Source of the DNA: Actinomadura macra NBRC 14102
Lineage (GTDB): Bacteria; Actinomycetota; Actinomycetes; Streptosporangiales; Streptosporangiaceae
Assembly (NCBI RefSeq): GCF_001552215.1
Contig: NZ_BCQT01000007.1
Location: 80,748 to 144,747, forward strand
Direction of reading: 5' to 3'
Length of the DNA stretch: 64,000 nucleotides
The notes beneath the pieces were generated by a model, which saw nothing but the letters and a program-made list of their open reading frames with translations, searched no databases and had not been told where the DNA came from. The position numbers were made by a program, and so were the translations under genes. Positions 61,190-64,000 of this stretch are shown in pieces (positions within the stretch are counted from its first letter, which is position 1; every line of letters starts with the position of its first letter).

Positions 61190-63754
61190 GTGGACAAGAG
61201 GTATGAGCTTTACTGCCTCGCGGACAAGTTCTTTTACGACTCCCCTCCGACCACCCGGGAAACTGAATTCGACGTTGCGGACCGGCCGCTTCCAGAAGGC
61301 TGGGAAAGAGTGCGCGGGGACGAGTGGACGGTGTACGTTCCGCCGGAGCAGGGCACACCGCTCCAGGGCTGGAAGGTCCACGTCACCGGCTGCGCGGAAA
61401 GTGCGGACGAGGTCCTCGCGCACTCTTTCGACCACTGTGTGGAGAACGGCATCGAGTTCAAGCACCTGCGCGGCCCGGGAACGCTGCGGATGCGGAACGC
61501 CAAGTACGCGCCGCGCGGGGCGAGCGGCAAGCTCGTCACCATCTACCCGCGGGACGAGCAGGAGCTGGCGGCGGTGCTGGAGGTGCTCGGTGAGCGCCTG
61601 TCCGGCCTACCGGGGCCCTACATCCTCAGTGACCTGCGCATCGGCGAGGGTCCCCTGCACGTCCGCTACGGCGGCTTCGCCGAGCGGCGCTGCCTGGACG
61701 AGCGGGGCGAACTGGTCGCGGCGCTGGAGAACGGCTCCGGCGAACTCGTCCCGGACCGTCGCAATCCCGTCTTCTCCGTCCCCGAATGGGTAACGCTGCC
61801 GCGCTGTCTCGAACCGCATCTGGCGGCACGGAGCGCGACCACGACGACTGATCTGCCCTACCGGATCGAAAAGGCGCTGCATTTCTCCAACGGCGGCGGT
61901 GTTTACCAGGCAATCGACACGCGAACCGGGGAGAAGGTCGTCCTCAAGGAGGCGAGACCGTACGCGGGACTGGCCGCCGACGGCGCCGACGCGGTCGAGC
62001 GGCTCGGCCGCGAACGCGACATCCTGAAACAGCTGGACGGCATCGACGGAATTCCCGGTGTCCGCGGTTCCTTCACCCTAGGCGAGCATCATTTCCTCGT
62101 GCAGGAGTTCATCGAGGGACGGACGCTCAACACGTTCTTCGCCGAAAAGCATCCGATGCTCGACCCCGAGCCGGAGCCCGGCAAGGTCGCCGCGTACACG
62201 GCATGGGCGCTGCGCGTCCACGAGGGCGTCGAGCGGGTGGTCGAGGCGGTCCACGAACGCGGCGTGGCCTTCAACGACCTGCACATGTTCAACATCATGG
62301 TGCGCCCGGACGACACCGTCGCGCTCATCGACTTCGAGGTCGCCGCGCCCGCCGCCGACGGCGGCCGGCAGACCCTCGCCAATCCCGCGTTCCTCGCCCC
62401 GCCCGACCGGCGCGGCACCGAGGTCGACCGCTACAGCCTGGCGTGTCTGCGGCTGGCGCTCTTCGTCCCGATGACCACCCTGTTCGTGATGGACCGGGGG
62501 AAGGCGCGCCAGCTCGCCGACCTGATCAGCGAGTACTTCCCGGTGCCGCGCCCGTTCCTGGACGAGGCGGTCGAGGAGATCACCCGCGGCGTCCCCGACG
62601 CCCCCGCGCCCGTGTTCGGCACGGACGCGGAGGGATGGGACCGCGCCCGCGGCGCCCTTGCCAGCGCCGTCCTGGCGAGCGCCACCCCGCAGCGTCGCGA
62701 CCGGCTCTTCCCGGGCGACGTGGAGCAGTTCGCCGGGGCGGCCCTAGGGCTGGCCCATGGCGCCGCGGGCGTCCTGTACACGCTGGACGTGACCGGCGCC
62801 GGGCGCCATCCGGAGCATGAGGAGTGGCTTGCCGCGCGGGCCGCCGACCCGCCACGCGGGACGGGACTCGGCCTGTACGACGGCCTCCAGGGCGCCGCCT
62901 ACGCGCTCGCCCGCCTCGGGCACGTCGACGCCGCGCTCGACGCGGTCGCGCACTGCCTGAACGAACGGTGGGAGCGGCTCGGCGATGACCTGTACGGCGG
63001 GCTGCCCGGGTACGCGCTGGTCCTCGGCCACCTCGCGGACCTGACGGGCGAACCCTCGCTGGAGGACGCCGCCCGCCATGCCGTCCAGATCACGGCGGAC
63101 CGTTCGCCGGACGGACCGAGCCCGAGCCCACGCCCCGGCCTCATGTACGGCGGGGCGGGAACGGCGCTGATGTTCATCCGATCCTACGAAAGGACCGGCG
63201 ACAAGGCGCTGCTCGACCTCGCCGAGGCGGCGCTGCGCCGCGACCTCGCCGCCTGTGTCAAGGACGGCAACGGGGCGCTGCACGTCGACCAGGGCCACCG
63301 CGTCCTGCCCTACCTCGGCCGCGGCAGCGTGGGCGTCGGGCTCGTCGTGGACGAGTATCTCCGGCACCGCCCGGACGACGCCGAGTTCCAGGACGTCCGC
63401 GTATCCGTCCGGCTCGCCGCGAGGTCGCGCTACTACGCCCAGCCGGGCCTGTTCAACGGGCGCGCCGGGATGCTGCTCTACCTTGCCGGGCACGACCGGG
63501 ACGACCCCTGCGTCGCGCGCCACATCCGCGACCTGGCCTGGCACGCGCTGCCGTACGCGGACGGGCTCGCGGTACCAGGCGAGCACATGTACCGGCTGTC
63601 GATGGACCTCGCGACCGGCACCGCCGGCGTGCTGCTGGCCATCGGCGCGGCGCGCCACGACGCCCCGGCGGGGCTGCCGTTCCTCGGAACGGCCCATGTT
63701 CCCCCCGTGGAGACCTCCACGGCGGCCACCTCTATCCAGCCCGAAAGGAGGTGA
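61190..63754 (+). CDS. Class III lanthipeptide synthetase LanKC (RamC/AmfT-like)
   Basis: An 854-residue LanKC. GTG 61190 (VDKRYELYCLADKFFYDSPP, matching the RamC-type N terminus) follows GGAAGGG and is preferred to ATG 61148. Residues 1-215 are the phospho-Ser/Thr lyase; ~223-490 the kinase, with Lys253 (VVLKEA), Asp363 and Asn368 in FNDLHMFN, and DFE at Asp381; ~520-850 the LanC-like cyclase, with no Cys..CysHis zinc signature visible, as expected in class III. The enzyme phosphorylates, eliminates and cyclises Ser/Cys residues of the precursor to make lanthionine or labionin. Its stop codon lies inside the precursor's ribosome-binding site. Confidence 0.95.
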   Translation: MDKRYELYCLADKFFYDSPPTTRETEFDVADRPLPEGWERVRGDEWTVYVPPEQGTPLQGWKVHVTGCAESADEVLAHSFDHCVENGIEFKHLRGPGTLRMRNAKYAPRGASGKLVTIYPRDEQELAAVLEVLGERLSGLPGPYILSDLRIGEGPLHVRYGGFAERRCLDERGELVAALENGSGELVPDRRNPVFSVPEWVTLPRCLEPHLAARSATTTTDLPYRIEKALHFSNGGGVYQAIDTRTGEKVVLKEARPYAGLAADGADAVERLGRERDILKQLDGIDGIPGVRGSFTLGEHHFLVQEFIEGRTLNTFFAEKHPMLDPEPEPGKVAAYTAWALRVHEGVERVVEAVHERGVAFNDLHMFNIMVRPDDTVALIDFEVAAPAADGGRQTLANPAFLAPPDRRGTEVDRYSLACLRLALFVPMTTLFVMDRGKARQLADLISEYFPVPRPFLDEAVEEITRGVPDAPAPVFGTDAEGWDRARGALASAVLASATPQRRDRLFPGDVEQFAGAALGLAHGAAGVLYTLDVTGAGRHPEHEEWLAARAADPPRGTGLGLYDGLQGAAYALARLGHVDAALDAVAHCLNERWERLGDDLYGGLPGYALVLGHLADLTGEPSLEDAARHAVQITADRSPDGPSPSPRPGLMYGGAGTALMFIRSYERTGDKALLDLAEAALRRDLAACVKDGNGALHVDQGHRVLPYLGRGSVGVGLVVDEYLRHRPDDAEFQDVRVSVRLAARSRYYAQPGLFNGRAGMLLYLAGHDRDDPCVARHIRDLAWHALPYADGLAVPGEHMYRLSMDLATGTAGVLLAIGAARHDAPAGLPFLGTAHVPPVETSTAATSIQPERR
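63744..63754 (+). promoter_or_regulatory. Strong ribosome-binding site of the lanthipeptide precursor, overlapping the lanKC stop
   Basis: AAAGGAGGTGA at 63744-63754 is a near-perfect anti-16S match. Its TGA is the lanKC stop, and the precursor ATG is 6 bases further. Translation of the precursor is therefore coupled to lanKC but also strong on its own, as suits a peptide needed in excess. Confidence 0.9.
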
Positions 63755-63760
63755 AGACAA

Positions 63761-63871
63761 ATGGCGCTTCTTGACCTTCAGGGAATGGTGAGCGAGAACG
63801 GCGGCGGCGGCGGTAACAGCAGCCTCAGCCTGCTCTGCCACAGCTCGCACAGCATCACCATCTGCCTGTAA
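63761..63871 (+). CDS. Class III lanthipeptide precursor (SapB/RamS-like)
   Basis: A 36-residue peptide: a leader with MALLDLQGM (the LLDLQ leader box, residues 3-7, recognised by LanKC enzymes), a Gly-rich hinge (GGGGG, 14-18) and the core SSLSLLCHSSHSITICL (20-36). The core has two S-xx-S-x(n)-C units: Ser20-xx-Ser23-xx-Cys26 and Ser28-xx-Ser31-xxx-Cys35. Two rings, each a lanthionine or a labionin, are expected. The second unit resembles the SSLSITTC end of SapB; the first ring is one residue shorter than SapB's SLLLC. In SapB the product is a hydrophobic morphogenetic surfactant; a similar role is inferred. The ATG lies 6 bases after the lanKC stop. Confidence 0.95.
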   Translation: MALLDLQGMVSENGGGGGNSSLSLLCHSSHSITICL

Positions 63872-63879
63872 TGGCACAC

Positions 63880-63919
63880 GACGGCCATGGTCTCGCCTTC
63901 AGGGCAGACCATGGCCGTC
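63880..63919 (+). terminator. 14-bp hairpin between precursor and exporter genes (partial terminator)
   Basis: GACGGCCATGGTCT (63880-63893) pairs perfectly with AGACCATGGCCGTC (63906-63919), with a further GCC/GGC pairing inside the 12-base loop. No T-run follows. A stable stem just after a lanthipeptide precursor usually protects its mRNA or limits read-through, giving more precursor than exporter. Confidence 0.85.
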
Positions 63920-63935
63920 GGCGTAGGAGAGACCC

Positions 63936-64000
63936 ATGACGCATCCGACGGCCGCCGGCGCGGACCGGCTCCTGCTCGGCGCCGCCCGCCGTAGCGGCGG
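63936..64000 (+). CDS. Probable lanthipeptide ABC exporter, N-terminal fragment (runs off the window)
   Basis: The frame starts at ATG 63936 with GGAGA upstream and runs MTHPTAAGADRLLLGAARRS to the window edge. The opening is like the cytosolic N terminus of RamA/AmfA-type ABC exporters, and the position (lanKC, precursor, then exporter) matches the ram/amf gene order. Only 21 codons are visible, so the identification rests on context. Confidence 0.6.
   Translation, partial: MTHPTAAGADRLLLGAARRSG

Overview
The window is a high-GC actinobacterial chromosome segment. GTG starts and strong Shine-Dalgarno sequences are common. The gene content is actinobacterial: a mycothiol-type DinB/MDMPI protein, two F420-type (PPOX and DDN) proteins, large STAND/LuxR and SARP regulators, ECF sigma/anti-sigma pairs, and a SapB-type class III lanthipeptide locus. 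A relative of Actinomadura or Streptomyces fits, but the genus is inferred. I saw no rRNA, tRNA, CRISPR array, insertion sequence or prophage.

Layout. 0-8.9 kb: end of a tyrosine phosphatase, a 984-aa LuxR-type ATPase regulator, an alpha/beta hydrolase with a Cys nucleophile paired with a GMC flavin oxidoreductase, then a CGNR zinc-finger regulator divergent from a methyltransferase. 9-16.9 kb: a 1182-aa triple-AAA ATPase, a small sigma-4-like protein, a PPOX enzyme, a cyclase-like protein, an ECF sigma/anti-sigma pair and an unknown gene. 16.9-26.6 kb: a DrrAB-type exporter with a divergent TetR repressor, HrpB helicase, a NERD-like membrane protein, two small membrane proteins, a tectonin beta-propeller lectin and a histidine phosphatase. 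26.6-35.9 kb: a GAF regulator, a small Cys-rich ORF, a coiled-coil protein, an SDR-threonine aldolase pair, a CqsA-like autoinducer synthase, and membrane and lipase genes. 36.3-41.1 kb: NUDIX, MazG-like, a frameshifted nuclease-helicase and a phospholipase D-like protein, a possible defence or nucleotide-handling island. 41.3-51.8 kb: a SARP/NB-ARC regulator with an MFS exporter, an SPFH-RHH-GPP34 operon, PlsC, an anti-sigma kinase, an ankyrin protein, and a second MFS exporter with a divergent TetR. 51.8-61 kb: MscS, CocE hydrolase, a GGCT-like protein, a GT4 glycosyltransferase, a second LuxR-type ATPase regulator and a DDN-hemerythrin fusion. 61.2-64 kb: the start of a class III lanthipeptide cluster, with lanKC, a 36-residue precursor and the first codons of a probable ABC exporter.

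How they work together. Two small-molecule signalling or morphogenesis loci stand out. The lanthipeptide locus has the RamC-RamS-RamA gene order, with the precursor's ribosome-binding site overlapping the lanKC stop and a 14-bp hairpin after the precursor. The other is a solitary CqsA-type alpha-hydroxyketone synthase with no recognisable sensor beside it. Several exporters or enzymes face their own regulators across inverted repeats (8.15, 18.77 and 51.13 kb), which is the usual arrangement for local autoregulation.
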